NCBI RefSeq assembly: GCF_024256385.1 | Contig: NZ_JAMLFW010000001.1 | Span: forward strand, 5,890,001-5,954,000 | Source of the DNA: Anatilimnocola floriformis | GTDB taxonomy: Bacteria > Planctomycetota > Planctomycetia > Pirellulales > Pirellulaceae | Direction: 5' to 3' | Length of the DNA stretch: 64,000 nucleotides | Shown here: positions 41,692 through 49,907 of the stretch, one piece after another | Layout of the letters: every line of letters begins with the position of its first letter | Position numbering within the stretch: the first letter of the stretch is position 1 | Notes under the pieces: generated by a model | What the model was told of the DNA's origin: nothing | The model's database searches: none | Seen by the model: only the letters and a program-made list of their open reading frames with translations | Program-made: the position numbers and the translations under genes

Positions 41692-42243
41692 TTAGTGATT
41701 GGCTCCGTTGCCAGAGGTGGTGGAATTCAGCTCGTCGATTGCGGCGCTGGCATCGGCGATCGACAGTTCCGATGCCAAGCGGATGCCGTACTTCTCATGC
41801 AACCACTGGTCGATGTTGAGCTGCAGGCGATTGCCGATGGCTTCGAGAGCACGAACTTGGCTGGCAGTTGCCTTGCGGCCGCTCGTCCGCCGCTGGCCGC
41901 TGGCCGGTGGATTCGCAGCTTGGCTGGTTCGGGTGTGACCGTTGGCAGTTCCATTGCCCCGATAGTGGCCACTGCTGTTCTGGCCTTGCGGATGCACATT
42001 GCTATTGTGCTCGCCCGCGGCCACTTGCGGCGCCTGTTCTGCGGTCTGGTTGCGGTGCAACTCGTCCTGCACGGCCTGTTTGCAGGCGCTGAATGCGTTC
42101 TTGACTTGGCGGTGAAAGCCTTCGAGATCGGTGTTTAGCAGTGACGCATCCGCCTCATATTCGACATGGCATGAGGCACCGAGACTGCCGTAATCGCGCA
42201 GGCCGACTTTCTTACTAAGGCCGACATTTACTTTGAGCGGCAT
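41692..42243 (-). CDS. Element-backbone protein paired with Cas4-like nuclease (island 2 copy)
   Basis: A 183-aa protein: beta-rich N-terminus (PLKVNVGLSKKVGLRDYGSL), helical middle (FHRQVKNAFSACKQAVQDEL), a Gly/Asn-rich linker and a C-terminal module (TASQVRALEAIGNRLQLNID, LSIADASAAIDEL). It matches the layout of 12593-13129 and starts with the same KVNVGLS.KV pattern. Probably a single-strand-binding or recombination accessory; not proven. Confidence 0.6.
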   Translation of the reverse strand: MPLKVNVGLSKKVGLRDYGSLGASCHVEYEADASLLNTDLEGFHRQVKNAFSACKQAVQDELHRNQTAEQAPQVAAGEHNSNVHPQGQNSSGHYRGNGTANGHTRTSQAANPPASGQRRTSGRKATASQVRALEAIGNRLQLNIDQWLHEKYGIRLASELSIADASAAIDELNSTTSGNGANH

Positions 42244-42310
42244 GAAATGCTCCGTGGTTGTTTTGAGGATGAAGTGTCTGTGACCACGCAGACGACGAGC
42301 GATTTACAGG

Positions 42311-43768
42311 TTAGGCGACGGCCTGCAGCTGTTTGAGCGACGCCAAGGCCAGCTTTAACGACTTCTGGCCACGCTTCTCGGTCTTGATCGTTCTGATTAA
42401 TTCCTTGCTGCTGGCCAGTGCGGCACGCAGCTGATCGCGGAGCGAGATCGCCACCTCCAACGATGTGGTTGCTTTGCCGTTGTTGCTGGCCCGTTTGCGG
42501 CGGCGCACAGTTGGCTCGGAGGCAGGTTGGGGCGACATCACCGTTGTCGAGGACTGTGATGAGGCGACGGGTACAGGTTGATTCGCAATGCGATTCACGG
42601 GTGTTGTCCTTTGAGGAATAGTTGGCAAATTAGTACGGTGGCCGTAATCGAGTGGGGACTCGATGCGAACGCAATCGTCGGTGGGCTTGATCGCGTCCTT
42701 GGGCGAAAGCAACATCCAGAGATACGTCCGCGAGTTATCTCGGGCGACTGCGGGCGACGCTTTGTCGGGCAGATGGATTTCGCTATAGCCCATCGCGGCG
42801 GCCCGGGCCAGGAACTGGCGATCTGTGCAGATGCGGATGTCATCTCCTTGCTTGATCGAATTGCTGAGGATCATCTCGGCCGGGCGCGGTGTGCTGATCG
42901 ACGCGGCGCGCAACACGACGCTGCCGTTCAAATCCAGGGTCAATTCGCGGTGCGTGGCTCCGTTAGGGAGCCGATGCAAGTTCTCGGCCATGAACCGGGC
43001 ATCCGCCAGCGACAGCCGCAGGGTTGACTTGCAGTAGTCAGTGGACGGGATGATGCTGTCCACGTCGGGGAATCGGCCCTCGCGCTCAGTGCCGAGCCAG
43101 TAGGTCCAGGGCCCGATCTCAAACACCACCGTGGCGACGCCCTTGTCATCCGGCAGGTTACCGATGCGCACTGGCTCCGCCGGCAGCTCTTTGCAGGTGA
43201 AGAACCGGCTGGGCTGGATGAGCACGGCCTGGTCGCAACCGAACTGAAACCCAGTTTGCCTGAGCATCTGCCGGCCATCGGTCGCGGCGAGGGCGCCGTC
43301 CTGACGCAGTTGCACGCAGCCGAGCGCGTACCGTTTGCTCTCCACGTCGGTTGTTTCATAGGCATCCCGCAGGGCGGTCAGCAGTCCCGGCCCGTTCTGG
43401 ACGAACGTCGCCGGCAATGCCGGGAACGCAGGTGCAACGGGGAACGGCTCGGGAGCGTCGTATTCCAGGTCACGAAAGACGCCATTTTCCTGCCAGCTCG
43501 CACCCACAACACCGGTACGCCTGGTGTTGAGGAACACGGGCTCGGCTTTGGAACCCTGCACATCATCAAGCACCTGCAGCGGCAGTAGCAGGCTCTCGGC
43601 GTCCTGGGGATGCCGATCGTGATACCGGAGGGATTGGTTGGCACCTTGCACGTCGACAACCAAGCCGTTGTTGCCAGTGCGAACCGCGATCATGCCGATC
43701 TGGCGGCCGAAGGTACGCTTAATGACCAAACGCAGCAGCTTGGCAAGTTGACGAGTAATTTGGATCAA
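42311..43768 (-). CDS. Sliding-clamp-like (DnaN-related) protein
   Basis: About 485 aa if started at TTG 43768, which has GGAG nine bases upstream; an ATG-type start to 43831 is possible. The middle resembles a beta clamp: SKRYALGCVQLRQDGALAAT followed by DGRQML, later EGRFPDVDSIIP and LTLDLNGSVVLRA. Clamp domains are usually about 120 aa and tripled to 370; here about 300 residues fit, followed by a polar linker and a helical basic tail (SLEVAISLRDQLRAALASSK). An element-encoded clamp or clamp mimic for replication is inferred. A clamp-loader-like ATPase is in island 1 (31184-32038). Confidence 0.6.
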   Translation of the reverse strand: MIQITRQLAKLLRLVIKRTFGRQIGMIAVRTGNNGLVVDVQGANQSLRYHDRHPQDAESLLLPLQVLDDVQGSKAEPVFLNTRRTGVVGASWQENGVFRDLEYDAPEPFPVAPAFPALPATFVQNGPGLLTALRDAYETTDVESKRYALGCVQLRQDGALAATDGRQMLRQTGFQFGCDQAVLIQPSRFFTCKELPAEPVRIGNLPDDKGVATVVFEIGPWTYWLGTEREGRFPDVDSIIPSTDYCKSTLRLSLADARFMAENLHRLPNGATHRELTLDLNGSVVLRAASISTPRPAEMILSNSIKQGDDIRICTDRQFLARAAAMGYSEIHLPDKASPAVARDNSRTYLWMLLSPKDAIKPTDDCVRIESPLDYGHRTNLPTIPQRTTPVNRIANQPVPVASSQSSTTVMSPQPASEPTVRRRKRASNNGKATTSLEVAISLRDQLRAALASSKELIRTIKTEKRGQKSLKLALASLKQLQAVA

Positions 43769-43857
43769 GTGTGTGGCTCCGCAGAGATAAGGGGATTGGG
43801 AAAACAATCGGGGCGGCAGCACGATTGCCACCGCCCATGAGTAGCAGCACGCAACAG

Positions 43858-44049
43858 CTACGCCGCATTACGACGTTGCTGCCGTTCCAGAGCGTCCCAA
43901 TCGACGACGCTGGGCAGCGCATAGTCGTCGGCGTCATCCGGCTGAAACACGCTGAGCGGCGTGACCACGCTGAAGCCGCGGCGGCGGATGGTCTGGACAG
44001 ATTCGCCGGTCGCCTCAGCTACCGCATGATTCAATTCTGTTTGGGTCAT
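43858..44049 (-). CDS. Small DNA-binding-type hypothetical protein
   Basis: A 63-aa protein: MTQTELNHAVAEATGESVQT, then IRRRGFSVVTPL, with a short acidic tail. The start resembles the N-terminal helices of HU/IHF or a minimal helix-turn-helix often seen in planctomycete elements (..T.ES...I..RGF). Function unknown. Confidence 0.55.
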   Translation of the reverse strand: MTQTELNHAVAEATGESVQTIRRRGFSVVTPLSVFQPDDADDYALPSVVDWDALERQQRRNAA

Positions 44050-44311
44050 AGTGAAATACTCCTGGGATCAACCACGAAAAAAGGGCTCGCCCTGCGCCCA
44101 AGCGCATCGCGAGCCCCGACAAATTGACGAATAATTCGATTCGAGAGCCGCGGGATTACCCCGAGCGACTCAACCGGTCACAGAGAGCGTCGATTGCCGC
44201 ATTGGCCAGCGGTGCCAGCCGAGGCTCCAGATTTAGATCGTTGGCGTCCTCCAGCAGCAGCTGAGCGGACCATCGCCAGCTGCGGATCGCAGCCGTTGCA
44301 CCAGCTGCACT

Positions 44312-44623
44312 TTATTCCTCCTCGACGGGCTCCCACTCGATCGCGGCCCACGTCGAGGAGTGCACGCCGATCTCGATCGTATCGGTGGGAGTGGTGGATG
44401 CAGCAGTGGGCGTGCCATCTGGAGCAATCACAATGAATTGCATCGGCGTCTTGTCTCCTCGGTAAACCACCCAGGGTGTTTTCCAGCCGGCTGCGACGAC
44501 ACGCCCTGTGAGACGAACGCCGTGGAAATCGACGGTAAGCCGGCGATGAACGATTGCGTGTAAATCAATGGGTTTCTGGGATTTCACGCCGTGCACGACA
44601 CCCCTAGGCGCCTTCTTAGCCAT
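44312..44623 (-). CDS. Hypothetical protein
   Basis: A 103-aa protein from the ATG at 44623 (MAKKAPRGVVHGVKSQKPID), preceded by AGGAAGAGG. It is beta-rich (RRLTVDFHGVRLTGRVVAAG, MQFIVIAPDGTP). After its TAA the same frame stays open for about 51 more codons down to 44156 (SAQLLLEDANDLNLEPRLAP), which is coding-like but has no start, so a nonsense mutation may have shortened the gene. Nothing else is seen in 44050-44311. Confidence 0.55.
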   Translation of the reverse strand: MAKKAPRGVVHGVKSQKPIDLHAIVHRRLTVDFHGVRLTGRVVAAGWKTPWVVYRGDKTPMQFIVIAPDGTPTAASTTPTDTIEIGVHSSTWAAIEWEPVEEE

Positions 44624-44733
44624 AAGCCTCTTCCTTTTCTCTACAAACATTCCCACAGCTGGCACGAACCGCTCATTGCCCACAGATTGGGAACGGCCGC
44701 GTCGGTCCGAGGACGATTCTGAAACGCGAACAG

Positions 44734-44997
44734 CTAAAAATCCGTCGAGGTTCCGACGGTCGGCACCAGCCAGTGCTCTGACAACCAGGCAACCTCGGCG
44801 GCGAGTGCTGTGCCGCGAGACTCAAATGGGCCAAGCACGGGCCCAGATACAGGCGACAAGTCACAAAGCCAGCACCCGCGCTCATCCGGTTCGACGTGCG
44901 AGCCGCGGCGGATGGTCAGCGTGCCAAGTTGGGCCAGGTCGATCTCTTCGGTGTAGATGCAGCGAGCCAGGCCGTTGGGTTCGATGAGAAGCTCCAT
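44734..44997 (-). CDS. Small hypothetical protein
   Basis: An 87-aa protein (MELLIEPNGLARCIYTEEID, then LTIRRGSHVEPDERGCWLCD and TALAAEVAWLSEHWL). It resembles small planctomycete element proteins in which a beta-rich half with a GxWxxDL-like stretch is followed by a helix. It lies 15 bp downstream of the gene at 45013 on the same strand. Function unknown. Confidence 0.6.
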   Translation of the reverse strand: MELLIEPNGLARCIYTEEIDLAQLGTLTIRRGSHVEPDERGCWLCDLSPVSGPVLGPFESRGTALAAEVAWLSEHWLVPTVGTSTDF

Positions 44998-45012
44998 AGA
45001 AGTAGTCAGACC

Positions 45013-45957
45013 TCACTTTCCCCGGCGGAGTATGTTCCGGCGGGGACGATCGACGAGCAGGCCATCCAGCACCGACTGCACGCCTGATAGTTGAGACGCC
45101 ACTTGTTGCCGGAGTGCCTGGTTATCGCGGAGTTGCTGAGGCTCGACGCCGCGGACCACTCGCTGCGCTTGGACAACCAACTCATCGAGTTGCTGATCAG
45201 AGCGAATGTTGAGGTGACGGAACCGCTCGAAGAACTCGCGCAAGTTTTCAACGACAGAATCGCGAAACACCTTTGGCTTGCCATCTTCATTGCCGCTCAG
45301 CCGCTCCGTCAGATGCGAGACCAGCTTCGACAATTCCTCCGTGAATGCTTGCTCGGCGAGTTGCACCGCCTCGTCGAAGCGCGCGGCGATCCGCGACGCC
45401 TCCTGCTGGTAGAGTTGTGGACTGAGCTGCCGCAGGTATTCTGGCGGCTCCACGGACGGAAAGTCGTACGAAACATCGAACCAGCCACGGAGCGTCGCCG
45501 GATAGTCGCCACCGTTGTACAGCGATCCCAGCCGCCGCCTAGCCGCCGACTTGAGTTCGTCGTACCGTGCGTCGAGTTGAATCACCGCTTCGTCGAGTTC
45601 CGCTTTCAGCGACGTCATCTGTACCGTGAATGAACTGATGTCGTCCTGTCGGATCAGCCGAATGCCGCTCTCCGGATAGGGCAGCGAGATGCCTTTCCAG
45701 AAGGCAATCACGCGTGTGCGGACCGCGGTCACGGCCTTGAACGCCGGGTGCGACGTATCGAGCAGCTTCTTACCTGCTGAAAGGTATGCTCGCTCGGCAC
45801 CGAATGCGTCGGCAGCCTGCGATTTCTGTTCCTGGGTCAAAGTCTTACGTGAGCCGAGCCAGGTAAACATCACCCGGACAGCGGCCATCGTCATCCGCAT
45901 CCGTTGCGCTGGGGAGGCGGTGTTGCCCGTTCGCGGCTCGTCGAGAAGTGTTGCCAT
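45013..45957 (-). CDS. Hypothetical helical protein of the element backbone
   Basis: About 314 aa from the ATG at 45957 (MATLLDEPRTGNTASPAQRM), with GGAGAC upstream. It is mostly helical with coiled-coil-like stretches (MTSLKAELDEAVIQLDARYD, ASRIAARFDEAVQLAEQAFT, DELVVQAQRVVRGVEPQQLR). The FWKGISLPYPESGIRLI segment resembles DUF3150-type phage/plasmid proteins, but I am not sure. Between it and the AAA gene (46006-46200) I see no gene. Confidence 0.55.
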   Translation of the reverse strand: MATLLDEPRTGNTASPAQRMRMTMAAVRVMFTWLGSRKTLTQEQKSQAADAFGAERAYLSAGKKLLDTSHPAFKAVTAVRTRVIAFWKGISLPYPESGIRLIRQDDISSFTVQMTSLKAELDEAVIQLDARYDELKSAARRRLGSLYNGGDYPATLRGWFDVSYDFPSVEPPEYLRQLSPQLYQQEASRIAARFDEAVQLAEQAFTEELSKLVSHLTERLSGNEDGKPKVFRDSVVENLREFFERFRHLNIRSDQQLDELVVQAQRVVRGVEPQQLRDNQALRQQVASQLSGVQSVLDGLLVDRPRRNILRRGK

Positions 45958-46200
45958 AGTAATAATGTCTCCGTGAAGTTGGAAAATGAGAGTCAGCACG
46001 CACATTTACTTGCACGCTGTGAATTTCAATCGCTCGCAGAGGTCGTCCATTCCATCCGCTGTGAGCGGGTGGTGATCCGAGAAGTATTCGCCGCTGCCGA
46101 TCTCGTTCGTTAATTCGAGGCTTCGCTGCGAGTACCGCAGCGCCGCCAGCACGGTGGCCAGTTTCCGGCAGGTCAGAAGGTCAACTTAGTATGCTCGGAT

Positions 46201-47934
46201 TCAATTCTGTGACGGATCGCGAGTCACTTTGCGCCGGGTGCCAGTCGTCGCGACCGTTGCCCCTTGGTAGATCCCCGGTTTGTCAGCGCTCAGGCACCGC
46301 CCACAGGCCCAGCTTCGCAGTTTCTCGACCGATTCCGCGGAAGTCCGAGAGACTGGCACGATGTTCTGGGCGGCGGCGATGAGTGGAACGTCAAGCAGTG
46401 CAGCGAGACGGCAACAGGCTTTGACTTCAGCGCCAGTCCAGCCCTCGTCCCTGGGCAGTGATTGAGACTGATCGAGACCGTACTTCGCCACGTAGATCTG
46501 CCAGATTGACTGACGCTGCTGCGAGTCTGGCAGGTCCAGGAAAAACACGCCATCGAATCTTTCCGCGCGCGAGAACTCCGGCGGGAGCTTGGAAATGTCA
46601 TTCGCCGTCGCGACCACAAAGACGTCCGATTCGTGATCGTTGAGCCAAGACAGGAACGAACCGAAGAGCCGCGCCGATACACCGCTGTCGCCGCTGCCAG
46701 AGACGCCGCTGAACGCCTTTTCGCATTCGTCGAGAAACAGCACCGCCGGCGCCATCGCGTCGATGATCCGCAGCGCCTGGCGGATGTTGGCTTCCGACTG
46801 CCCGACAAGAGAACCGAGAAGGTTGCCGACGTCCAGCACGAGTGTCGGGCGGCCAGTTTCATTCCCGAGCGCTTTGCAAAACTGCGACTTTCCGCACCCT
46901 GGCGGAGACAAGAGCAAGATTCCGCGCGGCCGTACCGACGCCGTACGATTCGTCGGGCTCCGTAACGATCGCTTGCAGAATGCCTTCACCGCTTCCAAGC
47001 CGCCGAGATCGGCGAACGTCTCGCCGCCGCGATGGAGCGACAACAGGCCGCTTTTCTTGAGCATTTGAGTCTTCTGCTCCCACAACACATCCGAGCGCAG
47101 TTTGCTATGGCGGACGAGCGATAAGCTGAACGCCCCTTCGGCCTCGTATCGGGTCAGTCCGGCGGCCGCATCCAGGATTCGCTCAAACTCCACGCCGGCT
47201 TGCAGTTCCTCACCCTCCGTGGCGATTCCGCGGGCAATGTCAGCGAGCTGCTCGCGGCCGGGCAGATCATGCTCGATGACGACGAACTGCTTGTCGAGTT
47301 CCGTCGGCACCTGCACGATCGGCGACAGGATCACTACGAATGTGCGATTCTGCTTCCCGTTCGCAACTTGCTTCGCCAGTGCCTGCACAATCTCGGCACT
47401 TTGCAGGAACCGATGAAAGTTCGTGAGCACCAATACCACCTCGACCGTGCAATCGTTTTCTTCGCACCACTGCCGCAAGACAGCGACCGCGATAGCGTCA
47501 GGGAATTGTTCTTTCTTCCTCCCGGGGCCAAATGGCGCGACTGAATTGAAATAGGCGTTGACGAGCTTTGCCCCGTCAATCGAACCGGTGGGAATAACAG
47601 TCGTGTGAGTGGCGTGCAAGAAGTCGTTGAATTGCTTCTTCAGGATCGCGGCCTGGTCTTCGGCCTTCGCTTTGGAGAACAGGATCTCGTACCTGCCGCC
47701 AAGCTGGCGAAGGATTTTCGTGTCTCTTTCGTTGAGCCACTTCTTCAAGTTTTGCAGCGATTCCTGCACCTTTTCGGTGATTCGCGCTTCAATCTCGCCG
47801 CGGGTGACCTCGGTCGTGACGACGTTGATGCGTCCTGTGCTGGCAAACGATCGGAAATTCTCCAAAAGCGGAGAATCGAAGTCGTAGCAATTTGTGTCGA
47901 AAACGTGCGTATCGAGAAAGACGGTCTTTGGCAT
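46201..47934 (-). CDS. PIN-like domain fused to Ycf46-like AAA+ ATPase
   Basis: A 577-aa chimera. Residues 1-165 look like a DUF4935-type PIN nuclease domain: VFLDTHVF (Asp 8), TTEVTRGEIEARI (Glu 47) and KEQFPDAIAVAVL (Asp 146). From about 166 the sequence matches Ycf46-type AAA ATPases: LVLTNFHRFLQSAEIV, VILSPIVQVPTELDKQFVVI, LDAAAGLTRYEAEGAFSLSL, Walker A SPPGCGKS (343-350), Walker B LFLDECE (399-405), VVATANDISKLPPEF and a GVFFLDLP end. All core AAA residues are present. I infer RNA or tRNA cleavage gated by the ATPase. A fragment of a second copy is at 52488-52622. Confidence 0.75.
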   Translation of the reverse strand: MPKTVFLDTHVFDTNCYDFDSPLLENFRSFASTGRINVVTTEVTRGEIEARITEKVQESLQNLKKWLNERDTKILRQLGGRYEILFSKAKAEDQAAILKKQFNDFLHATHTTVIPTGSIDGAKLVNAYFNSVAPFGPGRKKEQFPDAIAVAVLRQWCEENDCTVEVVLVLTNFHRFLQSAEIVQALAKQVANGKQNRTFVVILSPIVQVPTELDKQFVVIEHDLPGREQLADIARGIATEGEELQAGVEFERILDAAAGLTRYEAEGAFSLSLVRHSKLRSDVLWEQKTQMLKKSGLLSLHRGGETFADLGGLEAVKAFCKRSLRSPTNRTASVRPRGILLLSPPGCGKSQFCKALGNETGRPTLVLDVGNLLGSLVGQSEANIRQALRIIDAMAPAVLFLDECEKAFSGVSGSGDSGVSARLFGSFLSWLNDHESDVFVVATANDISKLPPEFSRAERFDGVFFLDLPDSQQRQSIWQIYVAKYGLDQSQSLPRDEGWTGAEVKACCRLAALLDVPLIAAAQNIVPVSRTSAESVEKLRSWACGRCLSADKPGIYQGATVATTGTRRKVTRDPSQN

Positions 47935-47942
47935 GGCTCCTC

Positions 47943-48878
47943 CTACCGCTTTTCGCTGCTGTGCCGAAGAACAAGCCCGCCGTCTTCGCCGGGCACAATG
48001 GATACGTCCAGTTCGTAGGCTGACATCAGGTGCTTGGCCAAGTCCTCCATGAAGTTGGGCTCGGTGAACTCAGCCAGCACACCGAACCGGGACTGGCCAT
48101 TCGGACTGGTGCAATCGACGAGGACATCGGAGAGCATTGCGAGCGTCATCTGCTCGTTTCCGATGTTCTTGATCGTGCATCGGCCTTCGATGAAGTCCGA
48201 CATGATGGCAGTCAGCTTCTGCGAGAGAACGTGTTTGAGCTGGACAGTGGCAGCGGGCACCACTTCGACGATTGTCCCGAAGCCATCGACTCCGGTATCA
48301 GCTTCCGCGTTGGCAACCAGCAATTTCCGCGACGGACGTGAACGACGAGCGGCCAGGAACGCGACTCCGCCGATGCGTCCGCTCGCCTTGAGTTCCTCGA
48401 AGACGGCTTCGGAGGTTGTCCGTTGGATTCCCCCTTCCTCGTGCTCGTGCACAAGTTCCCCGAAGTCGAGGTCGTTGTATTCAACGTCGTCGTACACGTC
48501 CTTCGGCAGGAAAATGGGTGATGCGCCGTCGGGGAGCGGTTTGCCTTCCGCATCCGCGAATTCCCCACTCTTGGTTCTCGACGGGACCATCGCTTGCCAA
48601 CCGTCGTAGCGTGTCTTGCCAACGAAGTTGATCTCGCCCTTCGGACGGTAGGTGACTTCGATCTCGACGATCATCGGCTTCCCGTCGACGACCTGCTTGG
48701 ATTGGCTGCTCACGCGCGTGACTGCGCACGAGCGAGGTTCTTTGCCCTTCCACTCGGCTCGGTTGAGGACGTACCGCCCGTTCGGGAAAAATCGGGTCCA
48801 AATGTCCTTCACGAGCCCAACTTCCTGCGGTTGATCTTCGGTCGGGACCGCAAGGTTGAAGCGAAGTATTTTGCTCAT
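47943..48878 (-). CDS. Hypothetical protein paired with the PIN/AAA gene
   Basis: About 311 aa from the ATG at 48878 (MSKILRFNLAVPTEDQPQEV), with AAAGGA upstream. It is a beta-rich protein (VDGKPMIVEIEVTYRPKGEI, GFGTIVEVVPAATVQLKHVL) with a C-terminal helical part (NFMEDLAKHLMSAYELDVSI). It ends 8 bp before the PIN/AAA start, so the two are likely co-expressed. The pairing suggests a partner or substrate adaptor, but no family is recognised. Confidence 0.55.
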   Translation of the reverse strand: MSKILRFNLAVPTEDQPQEVGLVKDIWTRFFPNGRYVLNRAEWKGKEPRSCAVTRVSSQSKQVVDGKPMIVEIEVTYRPKGEINFVGKTRYDGWQAMVPSRTKSGEFADAEGKPLPDGASPIFLPKDVYDDVEYNDLDFGELVHEHEEGGIQRTTSEAVFEELKASGRIGGVAFLAARRSRPSRKLLVANAEADTGVDGFGTIVEVVPAATVQLKHVLSQKLTAIMSDFIEGRCTIKNIGNEQMTLAMLSDVLVDCTSPNGQSRFGVLAEFTEPNFMEDLAKHLMSAYELDVSIVPGEDGGLVLRHSSEKR

Positions 48879-48888
48879 CTGTGTCCTT

Positions 48889-49203
48889 TCACCCCCCCCG
48901 AATGAAATGTCCCCGAATGGCACCTTTCGCGGCGCCCATCAGACACAATGCCGTCGCGTCGTGAGCACCTTGAAGCCTGCCGGGCGTATCGGGGTGATGG
49001 ACCGAAAGGAACTTGCCGTTGCCCTTGTACTCGCGCACGAGCGCCGTCATTTGTTCCTCGAACTCTGTGGGCAAAGGATGGTCCGCGGGGTAGCTAAATC
49101 GCAGCGGGTCGTCCGGTTCACGGTAGAGCGCGGCTTGGAAGTTGAGGTACATCTTGTACTTCGATGGCAGCGTGTACTTGACGCGACTCGCCCGTTTCGT
49201 CAT
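48889..49203 (-). CDS. Possible truncated phage-type protein (terminase-like C-terminal end)
   Basis: A 104-aa protein. The ending LPTEFEEQMTALVREYKGNG, then HHPDTPGRLQGAHDATALCL and MGAAKGAI resembles the end of a terminase-like nuclease domain (HD.. D A..LA pattern). It would be only the last part of such a protein. It could equally be a complete small protein. It is the right-most minus gene of the island 2 backbone. Confidence 0.4.
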   Translation of the reverse strand: MTKRASRVKYTLPSKYKMYLNFQAALYREPDDPLRFSYPADHPLPTEFEEQMTALVREYKGNGKFLSVHHPDTPGRLQGAHDATALCLMGAAKGAIRGHFIRGG

Positions 49204-49907
49204 GCGCGATCAGTTTAGCACTAGGGCGATTTGTTCTCCCCGTCAGTCTCGGTGGCCGCAGGCTCGCGGCCAAGCTCCTCGTCGTTCGCTCCAAAACGGC
49301 CGAGAAGGAGCGGAGCCCCGACCGCGCGAACATGTGGGTTGCCGAGGCCTCCAATCGCAATTGGGAAGAGCGTGGCTCGCCTCTCTTCACTCAACATTCA
49401 GCAGTTCCTCGGTCTGTCCGCCGGCATCTTTGAAGAAGCCGCATCGGCTGAACTCCTTCGCAAGGCGACGGTACTTCGGATGGTGATTCTCTACGAAAAA
49501 CCGATGCACTGTTGTTGAAGCGATTGGGCTTTGCCATTCTGCTTAGAAACGCCGATGCCACCGCCGACGCCCTGCCAACGACAGAATGGAAAGTTGAACG
49601 CGAGGAGTTCTACGAGTTTGCCCTACGTCACGTTATCGCCCCTGGAAAACTATTCGAGTTAGCGGACTTTCTCCCTCGATTGATTTCAATTGCCGTGTAC
49701 TGCGGCGACCGGGATTACGCACATAGATTCGTAGCGACAGCGTTCACGCTACAATTCAGCGTCTTGTGAGCCGAGCTAAAGGTAGTCACTTGCTCGATAT
49801 ACTGGGCGTTGGATGCTCGTGTCGTGGCTCAACAGTTGCATGGAGGCCGGCAGCCCGGGCGGAGATGCTCCCTCTGGGCCGTGCAAAAACCGCGGAGGTA
49901 CGCTGCC
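49204..49907. other. Intergenic stretch with fragmentary frames
   Basis: About 700 bp. Two short plus-strand frames at 49231-49518 (SLNIQQFLGLSAGIFEEAAS) and 49512-49769 (EWKVEREEFYEFALRHVIAP, GKLFELADFLPRLISIAVYC) look coding-like but in different frames, as if one gene had suffered a frameshift. I do not call a gene. The island 2/host boundary may lie here or further right. Confidence 0.4.
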
